NCBI RefSeq assembly: GCF_028657195.3
Contig: NZ_JANCPR020000057.1
Location: 1-63,483, forward strand
Source: Streptomyces iconiensis
Lineage (GTDB): Bacteria > Actinomycetota > Actinomycetes > Streptomycetales > Streptomycetaceae
DNA: 63,483 nucleotides
Reading direction: 5' to 3'
The position numbers and the translations under genes were made by a program. Below, piece by piece: positions 48,741 through 58,968 of the stretch. Position 1 is the stretch's first letter, and every line of letters starts with the position of its first letter. The notes beneath the pieces were generated by a model. That model did not search any database. It saw nothing but the letters and a program-made list of their open reading frames with translations, and was not told the DNA's origin.

Positions 48741-51700
48741 ATGCTGCGCAACCTTTCACTGCGCAGGGCGCGCAAGGCGCTGGAACGGGGAGCGGCGCAG
48801 CTCGCGCTGGGAGACGCGGCGGGCGCGGCGAGCGGCTACGACGAGGCGCTCGCGCGTATCGGCGACGGGGAGCGCGCGGGCACGCAGGAGGCCGCCGACG
48901 TGGCGGCCGAGGCGCTGATCGGGCGCGGGCGCGCGCATCTGCTGGCAGGCGGCTTCCACGAGGCGCTGGACTGTTTCCTGCGTGCCCAGGTGGCCAGGCC
49001 CGAGTGGTGGGAGCCGCACCACCGCGCGGGCTGCGCCGCCGCGCACCTCGCCAACTGGGGTCAGGCGGTGACCTGTTGGACCACCGCGCTCCAGTGCGGC
49101 GGCCCCGAACCGGACGGCTGGGGTGACGGCGTCACGCCGGCCGGCGTCCGTGTCCAGCGCGCCTACGCGCACGAGCGGCAGGGGCACACCGACGAGGCAC
49201 GCGCCGACCTGTGGGCCGCGGCTGCCGAGGGCCCGTTGGAGGAGGGGGCGCGCTGGACCCTCGCCGTACTGGAGTTGCGCGCCGGCGCCTGGGAATCCGC
49301 CGAACGTGTGCTGCGCCAGCTCATGGACCCGGCCTCGCCGAGGGCCCCGCAGGCGATGGCCATGCTCGCGCACGCGATGGAGCGGCAGGGGCAGGCGGAG
49401 AAGGCGCTGGCGAGTTACCAGCAGGCCATTGATGGCGGTAACACCGAGGACGCGGTGCTGTTCCGGCACGGCTTCGTGGCCTACGGGCTGGGGCGCTACG
49501 ACGACGCCGTGACCTCCTGGACCCGGCTGCACGCGCGCCACCCGCACCGCGCCCGCCTCCGGCTGCTGGTGGCACGCGCGACGCTGGCCGCGGCCCACCC
49601 GCACGTCGTACGCAAGGACTTCGGCGCCGCGCTCGACCGTCTGGCGCGCAGCGAACCCCTGTGGCCCGAGGGCCCGCCCGAAGGGTTCGCCGGGACGGTG
49701 ACCGAGCTGCACCTGTACGCCGCATGGCGTGCCGCGGCGCGGCACGACGAGGCCGGGCGCAAGGAGGCCAGGTGGCACCTGGGCGAGGCGTACGCGCGCC
49801 GCCCTGACGACCACCGCGTGCAGCGCCACCTGGCTCCGCTCGCGTTCCTCGCGGGCGAGCGCGAGCGTGCCGTCTCGCTGTGGGAGAGCGCGCTGCGGCA
49901 GGTGCCCGGCGACCCGGAGGTGCGCTACGCGCTCGCCGTGTGCCGTGCGACGGACGTCCAGCCACCCGGATCTCCGCCGGACCCGCAGCTTCCCGGCGCT
50001 CCGCCGGACGACCAGCCACCCGGCCTCCCTGACGAGGCCCGGTCCGGTGCCGAACCGCTCGCCTCCATGCGCGAGTTGGAGCTGCTGTCCGCCGAGGCGA
50101 CGGTGCCGGGCCCCGGGGCTCCTGTCGTACGTGGCGGCACGGCGCGGCGCGCGGCCTGTGCGCTGGCGGCGCTGTACATCCGTGCGGGGCAGTGGGCCGA
50201 GGCCGTACACGTGCTGGAGCCGCTGACGCCGGGGCCCAGGCGGGACGCGCTGCTCGCCGAGTCCCTCTACCGGAGCGGGCGGGCCCACTACGTCACCGGT
50301 GACCGGCTCTCCTCCGATCTGGGCCCGTGGTGGCGGGCGGTGGCGCTGTGCGCCGAGGGGCGGCTCGACCTGGTGCGCAAGGCCGTACGCCACGCACCGC
50401 CCCGCGGCGCCGAGCGCGCCGCACGCGAACTCGCCCTGCTGCTGCGCGAGAAGGCACTGTCGGCCGTGACCCGCGCGCTGGAGCTGGAGCGGGCGGGGAA
50501 GCCGGAACCGATTGGTGAGCCGGGTCCGGAGCGGGAGCCGGCGGCGGGGGAGGAGGGGTGGCGGGAGGCCGCCTCGTTGTTCGCGCTCGCCCGCGCGACC
50601 CGTAACCCGGCTGCGTACCCCCAGCGTGCCGCCGTGCTGGACGCCTCCGTGCTGCTGAGGGGCGGCAAGTACGCGGAGGCCGTCACGGACCTGGCCGAAG
50701 CGTGCGGGCGCGATCCCGGTGACCACCGTGCAGCGCACACGCTGGGCCTCGCCCTCCTGCACGGGCTGTCGGCCCGTACGCCCGCCGGAGAGGCCGACAG
50801 GGCCGACAGGGCCGGCTGGGAGCGGTGCCTCGCGGTCTGGGCCACCGTTCTGCACAGCGACACCTTCTGGGCCGACTTCCAGTCGCGGGCCGAGCGCCGC
50901 TACGGAACCCCCGTACAGTCCGCGCACATGGAGCCCTTGCGCGGCGCGTTCAGGCAGCTCCTGGAGAACCGGCTTCCGCACGCGAACGGAGAGGCGGGAG
51001 GAGACGCGAACGGGAGCGGCCTCGGTGCTGTGGCCGCCAACGAGGGGCACGCCCAGGCGGGCGGCAGCCTGCGCCTGCTCTTCCAGCGGGAGGCCGAAGC
51101 GGCGCAGGCGCTCAAGGAGTTCGGGGGATTCCCCGGGCCCCGCATCCCCCAATCGTCGCCCGTGTCAGGCCCCGCACCGGTCCCGGGGCCCCGGGACCGG
51201 CCTGGTTCAGGGACCGGCTCACGGACCGGGGCCAGTGCCAGGTCCGGGGCCGGTGCCAGGCGCGGGTCAGGGGCCACCTCCCAGCACACGTCCACACTCG
51301 TATGCGGGCCGCTGCGGCTGGCGCAGCTGGGGCTGCATCAGGAGTTCGGGGCTTTCCTGGCCGAACGGGTCGCAGCCGGACGCGCGTCGGGCGGCGCGGG
51401 CCTCGGCCTGTTCGAGCGGCTGCGGCAGCACGGCAGTGGTGCGCGGCTGCCCGGCGGGGAAGCGCCGCTGCCGGATCTGCAAGCACTGGCCGATCTGGTG
51501 GGCCCGGCCGCCGGGCGGCGCGTGCCGGCGGAGCTGCGGCAGCTCTTCTCCCAACTGGGGCCCGCACGCGTGCAGTTCACCGCAGGCCAGCTCAAGGAGG
51601 CGCTGGAGGCGCTGGCCGACCTGCGCTGCCCCGCCTGCCGGGCACGCGGCGGACAGCGTGCGGGACAGCACGGCGGGCAGCGCGAGGGACGGCACGGCGA

Positions 51701-52397
51701 CCCCGGCGGCCCGTTGCTGTGCGCGCAGGACTGCCCGGACTTCGATGTGCACAACCCCGGTTACGCCGACCTCCAGGCCAAGCACGCCGCGCTCGCCGGG
51801 GCGGCCCGTGACCTCGCGGCCGAGGCACTTCTCGGGCTCGGGCTGAACGCGCTGACCAGCGGCGAACCCGATCTCACCGCCGCCAGGGACCACTGGCGCG
51901 AGGCCGCGGCACGGGGCGCTGACGACACGCAGCACAGCATGGCCGAGATGGCCATCGGCAGGGCCGGGGCGCTGACACGGGCACGCAAGCTGGACGAGGC
52001 CGTCGACGTGCTCGCGCTCGCACACGGGCTGCTGACGGGGGCCGAGCGCGAGCGTGTCAGGGGCAGGCTGGCCAGCGCGCTCACGGACCGGGGCGTCGTC
52101 AGCGCCAACAACGACATCGAACAGCTGGAGCAGCCCACCGCCGACCTGCGCCGCGCCGCCGACCTCAACCCGCATCTGCTGCGCGCCCAGATCAACCTCG
52201 GGCTCGTCCTGCGGGCACAGGGCGTGCAGCGTGCCCGCGAAGGGAGGGTCAGCGAGTCGCTGGAGCTGCTCCAGGAGACCGTCGACCGGATGACCGCCGC
52301 GCTCCGGCACAACGGGTCGCACCGTGAGCTGGAGGACATCCTCGGCAAGACCACGGCGGACCTGTCGGTCCTCCTCTCCCGGTACGGCAGGAGGTGA
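48741..52397 (+). CDS. 1218-residue TPR protein of the CHAT/Hsp70 train
   Basis: A large cytoplasmic TPR solenoid. TPR units are clear from residue ~5 (A-L-E-R-G-A-A-Q-L-A-L-G-D-A-A-G-A-A-S-G-Y) through ~400, including A-L-D-C-F-L-R-A-Q-V and A-L-A-S-Y-Q-Q-A-I. A low-complexity Pro/Gly/Arg linker (~805-850) precedes a C-terminal region with a Cys-x2-Cys (C-P-A-C) and a later Cys-x3-Cys (C-A-Q-D-C) about 30 residues on, possibly metal binding. The last ~270 residues match the C-terminus of the CHAT giant. GGGAGGG precedes ATG 48741. The stop overlaps or adjoins the CHAT gene start. I infer a scaffold or sensor partner of the CHAT protease. Confidence 0.85.
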   Translation: MLRNLSLRRARKALERGAAQLALGDAAGAASGYDEALARIGDGERAGTQEAADVAAEALIGRGRAHLLAGGFHEALDCFLRAQVARPEWWEPHHRAGCAAAHLANWGQAVTCWTTALQCGGPEPDGWGDGVTPAGVRVQRAYAHERQGHTDEARADLWAAAAEGPLEEGARWTLAVLELRAGAWESAERVLRQLMDPASPRAPQAMAMLAHAMERQGQAEKALASYQQAIDGGNTEDAVLFRHGFVAYGLGRYDDAVTSWTRLHARHPHRARLRLLVARATLAAAHPHVVRKDFGAALDRLARSEPLWPEGPPEGFAGTVTELHLYAAWRAAARHDEAGRKEARWHLGEAYARRPDDHRVQRHLAPLAFLAGERERAVSLWESALRQVPGDPEVRYALAVCRATDVQPPGSPPDPQLPGAPPDDQPPGLPDEARSGAEPLASMRELELLSAEATVPGPGAPVVRGGTARRAACALAALYIRAGQWAEAVHVLEPLTPGPRRDALLAESLYRSGRAHYVTGDRLSSDLGPWWRAVALCAEGRLDLVRKAVRHAPPRGAERAARELALLLREKALSAVTRALELERAGKPEPIGEPGPEREPAAGEEGWREAASLFALARATRNPAAYPQRAAVLDASVLLRGGKYAEAVTDLAEACGRDPGDHRAAHTLGLALLHGLSARTPAGEADRADRAGWERCLAVWATVLHSDTFWADFQSRAERRYGTPVQSAHMEPLRGAFRQLLENRLPHANGEAGGDANGSGLGAVAANEGHAQAGGSLRLLFQREAEAAQALKEFGGFPGPRIPQSSPVSGPAPVPGPRDRPGSGTGSRTGASARSGAGARRGSGATSQHTSTLVCGPLRLAQLGLHQEFGAFLAERVAAGRASGGAGLGLFERLRQHGSGARLPGGEAPLPDLQALADLVGPAAGRRVPAELRQLFSQLGPARVQFTAGQLKEALEALADLRCPACRARGGQRAGQHGGQREGRHGDPGGPLLCAQDCPDFDVHNPGYADLQAKHAALAGAARDLAAEALLGLGLNALTSGEPDLTAARDHWREAAARGADDTQHSMAEMAIGRAGALTRARKLDEAVDVLALAHGLLTGAERERVRGRLASALTDRGVVSANNDIEQLEQPTADLRRAADLNPHLLRAQINLGLVLRAQGVQRAREGRVSESLELLQETVDRMTAALRHNGSHRELEDILGKTTADLSVLLSRYGRR

Positions 52398-52405
52398 CGA
52401 CGACC

Positions 52406-55400
52406 GTGCAGGCATACGACGAACTCCGGGTACGCGCCCACGAGATCGGCCCAGGGCGCTATCTCGTCACCGCCAACGGGCCCGCTTCGGCCGCCGACAT
52501 CATCGAGCCCGGTACCGCGCCCGAGCGGCTGCGCGAACGGTTCGCGCAGCTCATACAGGTCGAGTTGGGCCGCGCGCCGTCCGGCGAGAGCCATGTCACC
52601 GCGAGGCTGCGCGCGTTGGGCCGCGAGGTGTACGACCTGCTGCTCACCCCGCCGCTCGCCGACTGTGTGGCACGCGCGCTGGACCGCGCCCGCGAACAGC
52701 GCCCCGCACGCGGGCTGCGGCTGCGCTTCAGCCTGCCGCCCGCCCTGCGCGACCTGCCCGTCGAGACCCTCACGGCGCCCGCGACCGCACCGCAGCAGTC
52801 CCTCGCCCTCAACCACAGCCTGTCCCTCGTCCGTACCCTCGACGGCGACCCGCCCGGCGCCCGGCTGCCCGAACCCGGCTCGGAGCCGGGCCACATCCGC
52901 CTCCTCGTCGCCGCCGCCTCCCCGGAGGACCCGGACCTGCCTGCGCTGCGGCCCGGGCCCGAACTGGAGGCGCTGACCCGCGAACTGCCTGAGGTGGCCG
53001 TCCAGACGACCGTTCTCGAACACGCCACCAGGCGCAGTCTGGAGGACACCCTCGCCGCACACGGCGACCAGCCCACCGTCCTGCTGCTCATCGCGCACGG
53101 CACCTACGACGAGGAGCGCGGCGAGGGACTCGTCCATCTGGAGGCCGAGGACGGCACCAGCGACCGGGTGCCGGGGCACCTGCTGAGCGGCATGCTCACC
53201 CGCGCACCGCAGCTGCGTCTCGTGGTCCTCAACCTGTGCTCCGGCGCCGACAGCGCCACCAGCGAACCCTTCTCCGGGCTCGCACAGGCCCTCATCGGGC
53301 GGGGCGTGCCCGCCGTCGTCGCCATGCGCGGGCAGGTCAGCGATGTCGCCTCGGCCGCCTTCTCACCCGTACTCCTCCAGGGGGTCTCCGCCAACCGCAC
53401 CCTGGACGAGTGCGTGACCACGGCACGCCGCCACATCTCCGACCTGCCGGGGCACACCGCGATCGAGTGGACGACGCCCGTCCTCTTCCTGCACGAGTCC
53501 TACCGGCACGGGTGGCTGTTCAAGGCGCGCGAGGTGCGCGACGAGAAGGACGCGCAGCACGATCCGCTGCACGCGGGCGCCGAGGCGCTGCGCGAGTACG
53601 AGGAGGCCACGGGGCACGTCCGGCCCGAACTGATCATGTCGGCGGCCCGGTTCCTGCGGGAGTCGGGCGAATGGGAACGCGTGCTGCGTACCACCCAGCC
53701 CGAAGTACGCCGCTACCGCTCCGAGCGCGCCTGGCTGCGCGACGAGGCCCGTACCGAGATCGCCTGGCCCGGCGTGGTGCGCCTGTGCGACCTGCTCGCC
53801 GCGGGTGCCGACATGGAAGCCGAGAACGGACCCGGCGCCGCGCTCACCGCGCTGCGCGGCCAGCTTCCGACGGCGCTCGCCACCTGCCTGAGCGCCGAGG
53901 TCCGCCAGGTGCGCAAGCTCGCCGGACTTCTCGAACGCGCCGCCGTGGCCGAGAGCCGGGGCGACTGGCAGACCGCGCTGCGCCACTACGACGAGGTGCT
54001 GCGCGAGCGCCCCCACGGGTTCCGCGACGCCGAACGCCGGCGCGCGGCGGCACGCGACGAGGCCGAGGTGGCCGGGATGTACGCGGCGGCCGAGCGCACC
54101 AGGGAAGCGGGCGACTGGCCGGGCGCCGCACGCCGCTACGCCGATGTGCTCGCCCACCGCTCCGACGGCTACCGCGAGGCCGCGCACCTCGCCGCCTACA
54201 CAGGGGCACGCACAGCCGAGGCCGAGGGCGACTGGCCGGCGGCTGCCGAGGGGTACGCGCGGTGCGGCGCGACGCTCGACGCACCGGCCCGCCTCACCTC
54301 CGTACGGGGCAGGGCCGCCGCCGCTGCCGGACGCTGGGACGAGGCACGCGACGCCTGCGCCGAGGCCGTCGAACTCGGCCTGCCCGACGAGGGCTGGGCC
54401 ACCTACGCCGCCGCACGTGCCGCGGAGGACGCGGGCGACTGGACCCTCGCGGCGCACGCCTACGCGGCCCAGCCCGGCAGCGCTGACGGCGCCCGGCGCC
54501 TCCCGTACGCGCGTGCCCGCGCTTGCGCGGCGCACGGCGACTGGCCCGCCGCGCTCCGCCACTTCGACGCGGCGCTCGCCGAGGACCCCGGAGCGGCCAC
54601 TGACAGGGCCGCCCCGGTGGCCGAGGCACACGCGCCCTGGCACGAGCGCGCCCGTACGCACGTGTACGACCTGGGCGCCGAGGCCGAGGAGTGCGCCCAA
54701 TGGGCCCTGGCAGCCGAGCTGTTCGGGATGCTTCCCGGCACCGTCCTCCGCAAGGGCCAGGCCGCGTACGCCGACGCCGCACGCCGCGCCCACTACGCGC
54801 GGGGCCGCGCAGCGCAGGAGGCAGGGCGCTGGGACGAGGCGGCCGGCGCCTACCGCACGACAGGTCACGCCGACGCGGCACTGCGGCTCGGCTACGTACG
54901 CGGCAGGGCATACGAGGAGGCGGAGGAGTGGGAGGAGGCGCGCGCATGCTGGCTGCGGCTGCCCTCGCGCCTGCTCGACGCGGCCGAGCGGCACCTGTAC
55001 GCGGCCGGCAGGATCGCCGACCGCGACGGCGACTGGGCAGGCGTCATCGAGGGGTTCGGGCGGCTGCCCGACAGCCACGCCGGAGGCGAGGTCGGCAGCC
55101 GGCGCCTGCACGCACGCGCCCGCCTCGCCGAGGCGCGCGCCGACTGGGGCTCCGTACTCAGCCACCTCAGCGGCATCCCCGACGGCGAACGGGGCGGCGC
55201 CGTACGGCTGTTGCGGGCCAAGGCGGGCGGCAGGCGCGCCGAGGAGAGCGGCGACTGGCCCGGCGCCCTCGACCACTACCTGCGCGCGGGCGATTCCGAT
55301 CCGGAGGTGGCCGCGCTCTGCCACTACGCGCGCGGGCGCACCCACGAGACGGCGTGCAGGTGGACCGAGGCACTCGCCGCCTACGCGCCGCTCACCGAGG

Positions 55401-58400
55401 ACCACCAGGACGTCGCCTTCCGCCGCGCCTACGCGCACGCCCGGCTGGCCGAACAGGCGGCCGAGGAAGCGGGAACGGCGACCGACGAAGCAGGAACGGG
55501 GGCCGACGCGGCGGGAACGGCGGCCGAAGGAGCGGGGCAGGCAGGCAGGGATGCGGCCGGCCCGGGCGGCTTCGGCGAGTACCCCGGTCATGAGGGGTGG
55601 CAGGCGGCGCGCGAGGCGTACGACAAGCTTCCCCGCGACTTCGAGGACGTCGCACGCCGCGCCGCTTACGCGCGCGCCCGTCTCGCCGAGGCAGCGGGGG
55701 ACTGGCAGGCCGCCGCAGCCGAGGCCGACCCCCTCGGCGCCTACCGGGACGCACGGGCACTCGCCGCCTACGCGCGCGCCCGTCTCGCCGAGGCGGGGGA
55801 GCGCTGGACGGAGGCGGCCGAGGCGTACGAGCGCTGCCCCGCACGGCTCGACACCCCGGGCCGCCTCGCCTACGCGCGCGGCCGGTCCCGCGAGGCGGCG
55901 GGCCAGTGGAGCGCCGCCATCGACGCGTACGGGCAGGCGCTGGAGGCGCACAGCGAGGCGGCACCGCGCAGGCGACGGCTGCGCAGGCTGCGCGAGGCCC
56001 TGCCGTGGGCCGACGGGCTCGGCAGCACCCTTCTGGTCGCCGACAAGTGCGCGCTGGAGGACCCCGCCTTCCCGTACCTCGCACTCAGGGGCGTCGGCAT
56101 CACCCCAGGTTCCTCGACAGAGGAGGTGCAGAACGCCGTCTACGCGCTGATGGAGCACGGCGCCATGGCGTGGCACGAGCGCGTCGCCTGGGACCAGTTG
56201 CGGATGCCGGCCAAGCGCCTCCAGCTCGACGCACTGCTCTACCGCCTGCGCGACCCCGCCGGGCTGCGCGAGAAGCTCACCGCGCTGCCGTCAGGCGGAG
56301 TGGCGGGCGGCGGCGAACCCCTGGATCTGCTCTGTGCCCAACTGCCGGACGACACGCCCCTGTTGGTGCTCCTCGCGCGCGGACGCCAGGAGGCCATCGA
56401 GGTGTGGGAACGGCGGCTGCGCGCCACACCGGCCGACATGGACACCGTGCACGCGCTGGCCGTCGCCCGGCTGTGGGAGGCACGCGAACTGGAGGAGAGC
56501 GGCGCGTGGGAGCACGCGGCACTCTCCTGGGAACGCGCCCTCGCCTACTGGGCCGCGCTCCTCACCGACGACGCGCACTGGACCCGCTGGCGCCGGGCCC
56601 GGGCCGCCTGTTACCAGCACACCATCGCGCCCGAGGACGTGACGCAGCTGCGCTGGGAGCTGGGCCGCTCCCTGTTCGACATGCTGTCCGGATACGCGGA
56701 ACGCCACGCTGAGCAGGGCCGCACCGAGCATGTCCGTACGTACAAGTCCCTCGTCGCGCTCCTGGAAACCGAGCTGGACAGCGCCCGCGAACTCAAGGAC
56801 GCCGGCGGCCTCCCCCTGCCCGACGGCCCGGAAGCGGAACCTGGCCAGGCACCGGAACAGGGCATGTTGCCGGACCCGGTCCTTGCGCCGGAAGGGGCCC
56901 AGGCACCGGAAAGGGGCCAGGCCCTGGAAGCGGCCCCCGCTCGGCCCCAGGCGCCGGAACCGGAACCGGGGAGGGCGAGCGAGAGGGACGCGGGCGCGGG
57001 GAGGGTGACCGAGAGGGGCGCGGGCGCGGGGCGGCTCGCCGCCGGGCCCGCCTACCTGCGGATGATGGGCCTCCAGGCACCGCTGGCCGCGTTCGCCGCA
57101 CGCCTCGACCCGCCCCCGCATGCCGACGAGGGCGGCCAGGACCGGAGTCCAGGACAGAGCCCCGGCCAGAGCCCCGACCGGAATGCGGGACACGACACGG
57201 GACACAGCAGGGGTCATGGCACGGGCCACGACCCCGGCGCCGTGTCCCTGCGGGCCCTCGTGGCCGGTCCCGGCACTGCTGCCGGGACCGACCAGGATCA
57301 CGCGGCGGCCGAGCACACCGCGCGGGCCGTGCGCCGCGCGTTCTCCGAACTGGCCACGGCCTCCACGCTCTTCGGCCACCACAGGTTCGAGCCGGCGCTG
57401 CGTGCCCTCCCTCCCGTACGCGCCCTCGCCGACCTGCCCGACGACTGCGTACCGGAGGGCCGCGGAGAAGCGGGGCACGCCGTGCAGTGCACCCACTGCA
57501 CGGAGTTCCTGCGCGACAACCCCGCCTACACCCATCTGGCACGCCGCAGGTCGCGTCTCGTTCAGGACACCGTCGACCTCGCCGTACGGGCACGCCTCGC
57601 GCTCGCGCGTATCGCGCTCACCGGTACGGAACCCGACCCCGACGGCGCGCTCGAACAGTGGGCCGAGGCCATCCGCGTCGCGCAGGCGGGCGCCATGACC
57701 GTACGGACCAAGCACGCCATCGCCCGCACCGTCCTCGGCCGCGCCGACGCGCTCGCCGACGGTACGGGCGACCGGCTCGGTGCCTGTCTGGACGCCGCCG
57801 TCGACCTCGTGGACCGTGCGCTGCCGCTGCTGGGAGCCCCCGGCAGGGAACAGCTGAGCGGCAAACTGTCCGAACTGCTCTCCACGCGCGGCGTCTGGCG
57901 CGGCTACGGCTGCGCGGACTTCGGTATGCGCCCCGACATCCCGCGCGCCGAGGCCGATCTGCGCCGCGCCCTCGCCCTCAACCCCGAGTCCGTACGCGCC
58001 CGTGACAACCTCGCCCGCGCCCTCGTGTTCGGCATGGAGTCACGCGCCGTACCCCGTACGCCGTTCCACAAGCTGGGCACGCTGCACGAGGCACTGACCC
58101 TCGTCCACGAGGGCCTGGAACGCGCGCCCACGCACGCCAGGTTCCGCGAAACGCTCGGCGAGACCCTCCAGGACCTGGAGGCCCTGCTGCTGAACGGCCT
58201 CAGCTTCGACGAACTGGCCGCGTTCTTCCGGCCTTCCGGCACCGAGGAAGGCGCCGCCACGGGTCCGGACGCCGGCACGGGACCTGACGCCCACACGGGA
58301 CCGGGTGCCGAAGCGGCCACCGGGGCCGGGGGCGGTGCCGGTGCCGGGCGTGAGAGTCCCACCGAGCGCGTCGGCGGCACCACGGCCGCCGTCCACCGTC

Positions 58401-58504
58401 TCGTACGCGCCACGCGCGCCGATCCCGCCGACGCGGCGCTGCGCCGCGACCTGCTCGCCACCGTCCAGCAGCGGCTCGACGAGCTGCGCCCGCCCGAGGA
58501 GTGA
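52406..58504 (+). CDS. CHAT-domain protease with TPR-like repeats and internal J-like segment
   Basis: A ~2032-residue giant. An N-terminal CHAT (caspase-HetF-associated) domain has its catalytic pair intact: His in L-L-L-I-A-H-G (codon 53096) and Cys in V-V-L-N-L-C-S-G-A-D (codon 53237). Then come at least 14 repeats of a G-[DERQ]-W-x2-A-x3-Y type (about residues 515-1215), a J-like segment (56069-56250), a further TPR part, Pro/Glu/Gly linkers (~56810-57030, 57110-57240), and a C-terminal TPR-like region with C-T-H-C shared with the upstream TPR protein. AGGAGG at 52389-52394 favours GTG 52406; GTG 52394, which would overlap the previous stop, is too close to it. Substrate unknown. Caspase-like TPR-CHAT proteases are known as immune or signalling effectors. 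Confidence 0.9.
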   Translation: MQAYDELRVRAHEIGPGRYLVTANGPASAADIIEPGTAPERLRERFAQLIQVELGRAPSGESHVTARLRALGREVYDLLLTPPLADCVARALDRAREQRPARGLRLRFSLPPALRDLPVETLTAPATAPQQSLALNHSLSLVRTLDGDPPGARLPEPGSEPGHIRLLVAAASPEDPDLPALRPGPELEALTRELPEVAVQTTVLEHATRRSLEDTLAAHGDQPTVLLLIAHGTYDEERGEGLVHLEAEDGTSDRVPGHLLSGMLTRAPQLRLVVLNLCSGADSATSEPFSGLAQALIGRGVPAVVAMRGQVSDVASAAFSPVLLQGVSANRTLDECVTTARRHISDLPGHTAIEWTTPVLFLHESYRHGWLFKAREVRDEKDAQHDPLHAGAEALREYEEATGHVRPELIMSAARFLRESGEWERVLRTTQPEVRRYRSERAWLRDEARTEIAWPGVVRLCDLLAAGADMEAENGPGAALTALRGQLPTALATCLSAEVRQVRKLAGLLERAAVAESRGDWQTALRHYDEVLRERPHGFRDAERRRAAARDEAEVAGMYAAAERTREAGDWPGAARRYADVLAHRSDGYREAAHLAAYTGARTAEAEGDWPAAAEGYARCGATLDAPARLTSVRGRAAAAAGRWDEARDACAEAVELGLPDEGWATYAAARAAEDAGDWTLAAHAYAAQPGSADGARRLPYARARACAAHGDWPAALRHFDAALAEDPGAATDRAAPVAEAHAPWHERARTHVYDLGAEAEECAQWALAAELFGMLPGTVLRKGQAAYADAARRAHYARGRAAQEAGRWDEAAGAYRTTGHADAALRLGYVRGRAYEEAEEWEEARACWLRLPSRLLDAAERHLYAAGRIADRDGDWAGVIEGFGRLPDSHAGGEVGSRRLHARARLAEARADWGSVLSHLSGIPDGERGGAVRLLRAKAGGRRAEESGDWPGALDHYLRAGDSDPEVAALCHYARGRTHETACRWTEALAAYAPLTEDHQDVAFRRAYAHARLAEQAAEEAGTATDEAGTGADAAGTAAEGAGQAGRDAAGPGGFGEYPGHEGWQAAREAYDKLPRDFEDVARRAAYARARLAEAAGDWQAAAAEADPLGAYRDARALAAYARARLAEAGERWTEAAEAYERCPARLDTPGRLAYARGRSREAAGQWSAAIDAYGQALEAHSEAAPRRRRLRRLREALPWADGLGSTLLVADKCALEDPAFPYLALRGVGITPGSSTEEVQNAVYALMEHGAMAWHERVAWDQLRMPAKRLQLDALLYRLRDPAGLREKLTALPSGGVAGGGEPLDLLCAQLPDDTPLLVLLARGRQEAIEVWERRLRATPADMDTVHALAVARLWEARELEESGAWEHAALSWERALAYWAALLTDDAHWTRWRRARAACYQHTIAPEDVTQLRWELGRSLFDMLSGYAERHAEQGRTEHVRTYKSLVALLETELDSARELKDAGGLPLPDGPEAEPGQAPEQGMLPDPVLAPEGAQAPERGQALEAAPARPQAPEPEPGRASERDAGAGRVTERGAGAGRLAAGPAYLRMMGLQAPLAAFAARLDPPPHADEGGQDRSPGQSPGQSPDRNAGHDTGHSRGHGTGHDPGAVSLRALVAGPGTAAGTDQDHAAAEHTARAVRRAFSELATASTLFGHHRFEPALRALPPVRALADLPDDCVPEGRGEAGHAVQCTHCTEFLRDNPAYTHLARRRSRLVQDTVDLAVRARLALARIALTGTEPDPDGALEQWAEAIRVAQAGAMTVRTKHAIARTVLGRADALADGTGDRLGACLDAAVDLVDRALPLLGAPGREQLSGKLSELLSTRGVWRGYGCADFGMRPDIPRAEADLRRALALNPESVRARDNLARALVFGMESRAVPRTPFHKLGTLHEALTLVHEGLERAPTHARFRETLGETLQDLEALLLNGLSFDELAAFFRPSGTEEGAATGPDAGTGPDAHTGPGAEAATGAGGGAGAGRESPTERVGGTTAAVHRLVRATRADPADAALRRDLLATVQQRLDELRPPEE

Positions 58505-58509
58505 GAGCC

Positions 58510-58968
58510 GTGTTCAAGGATCCCCGTACGACGTGGGACGGACCGTACCCGTACGACGTGCTGGCTCCGGCCGGAGTGACGCCGGAGACCACGCACGCGG
58601 ACATGCAGGACGTCTCGTTCGAGCTGATGACCCGGCGCATGATGACGCCGGAGACCCAGACGGCGTGGAACGAACTGCGCACCGTACCGCGCAGGCTCCG
58701 CGCCGATCTCGTCCTCTACGACGTCGACCCGGCGGCCGAGACGCCCGGCGAGCTGGAGGCGACCCGTACCGCGCTCAGCTCGCACGGTGTGCCGCCCGAG
58801 GCCGGGGCCTGCCTCGCGCTCGACTCGCTGTGCCACGAGGCGCTGGACGGCCTCGCCGACGAACTGGACGGTGCCGAGCTGGAGTTGCCCCGCATCCAGG
58901 ACATGACGGAGTTCGCGGAACCCGTTCCGCCCGCGTTCCTGGACGAACTGATCCGCTTCGACCGCTGA
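58510..58968 (+). CDS. Small J-domain-like protein
   Basis: A 152-residue protein. Residues ~12-75 (Y-P-Y-D-V-L ... V-T-P-E-T-T ... D-M-Q ... A-W-N-E-L-R ... R-R-L-R-A-D-L-V-L-Y) look like a J domain in spacing and helix pattern but lack the His-Pro-Asp loop. The same segment aligns without gaps to the interior of the CHAT giant. The rest is acidic with two Cys. GTG 58510 has GAGGAG eight bases upstream; GTG 58501, overlapping the CHAT stop, is the alternative. I infer a client or J-like docking partner for the Hsp70 encoded downstream; the J-domain assignment is not certain. Confidence 0.75.
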   Translation: MFKDPRTTWDGPYPYDVLAPAGVTPETTHADMQDVSFELMTRRMMTPETQTAWNELRTVPRRLRADLVLYDVDPAAETPGELEATRTALSSHGVPPEAGACLALDSLCHEALDGLADELDGAELELPRIQDMTEFAEPVPPAFLDELIRFDR

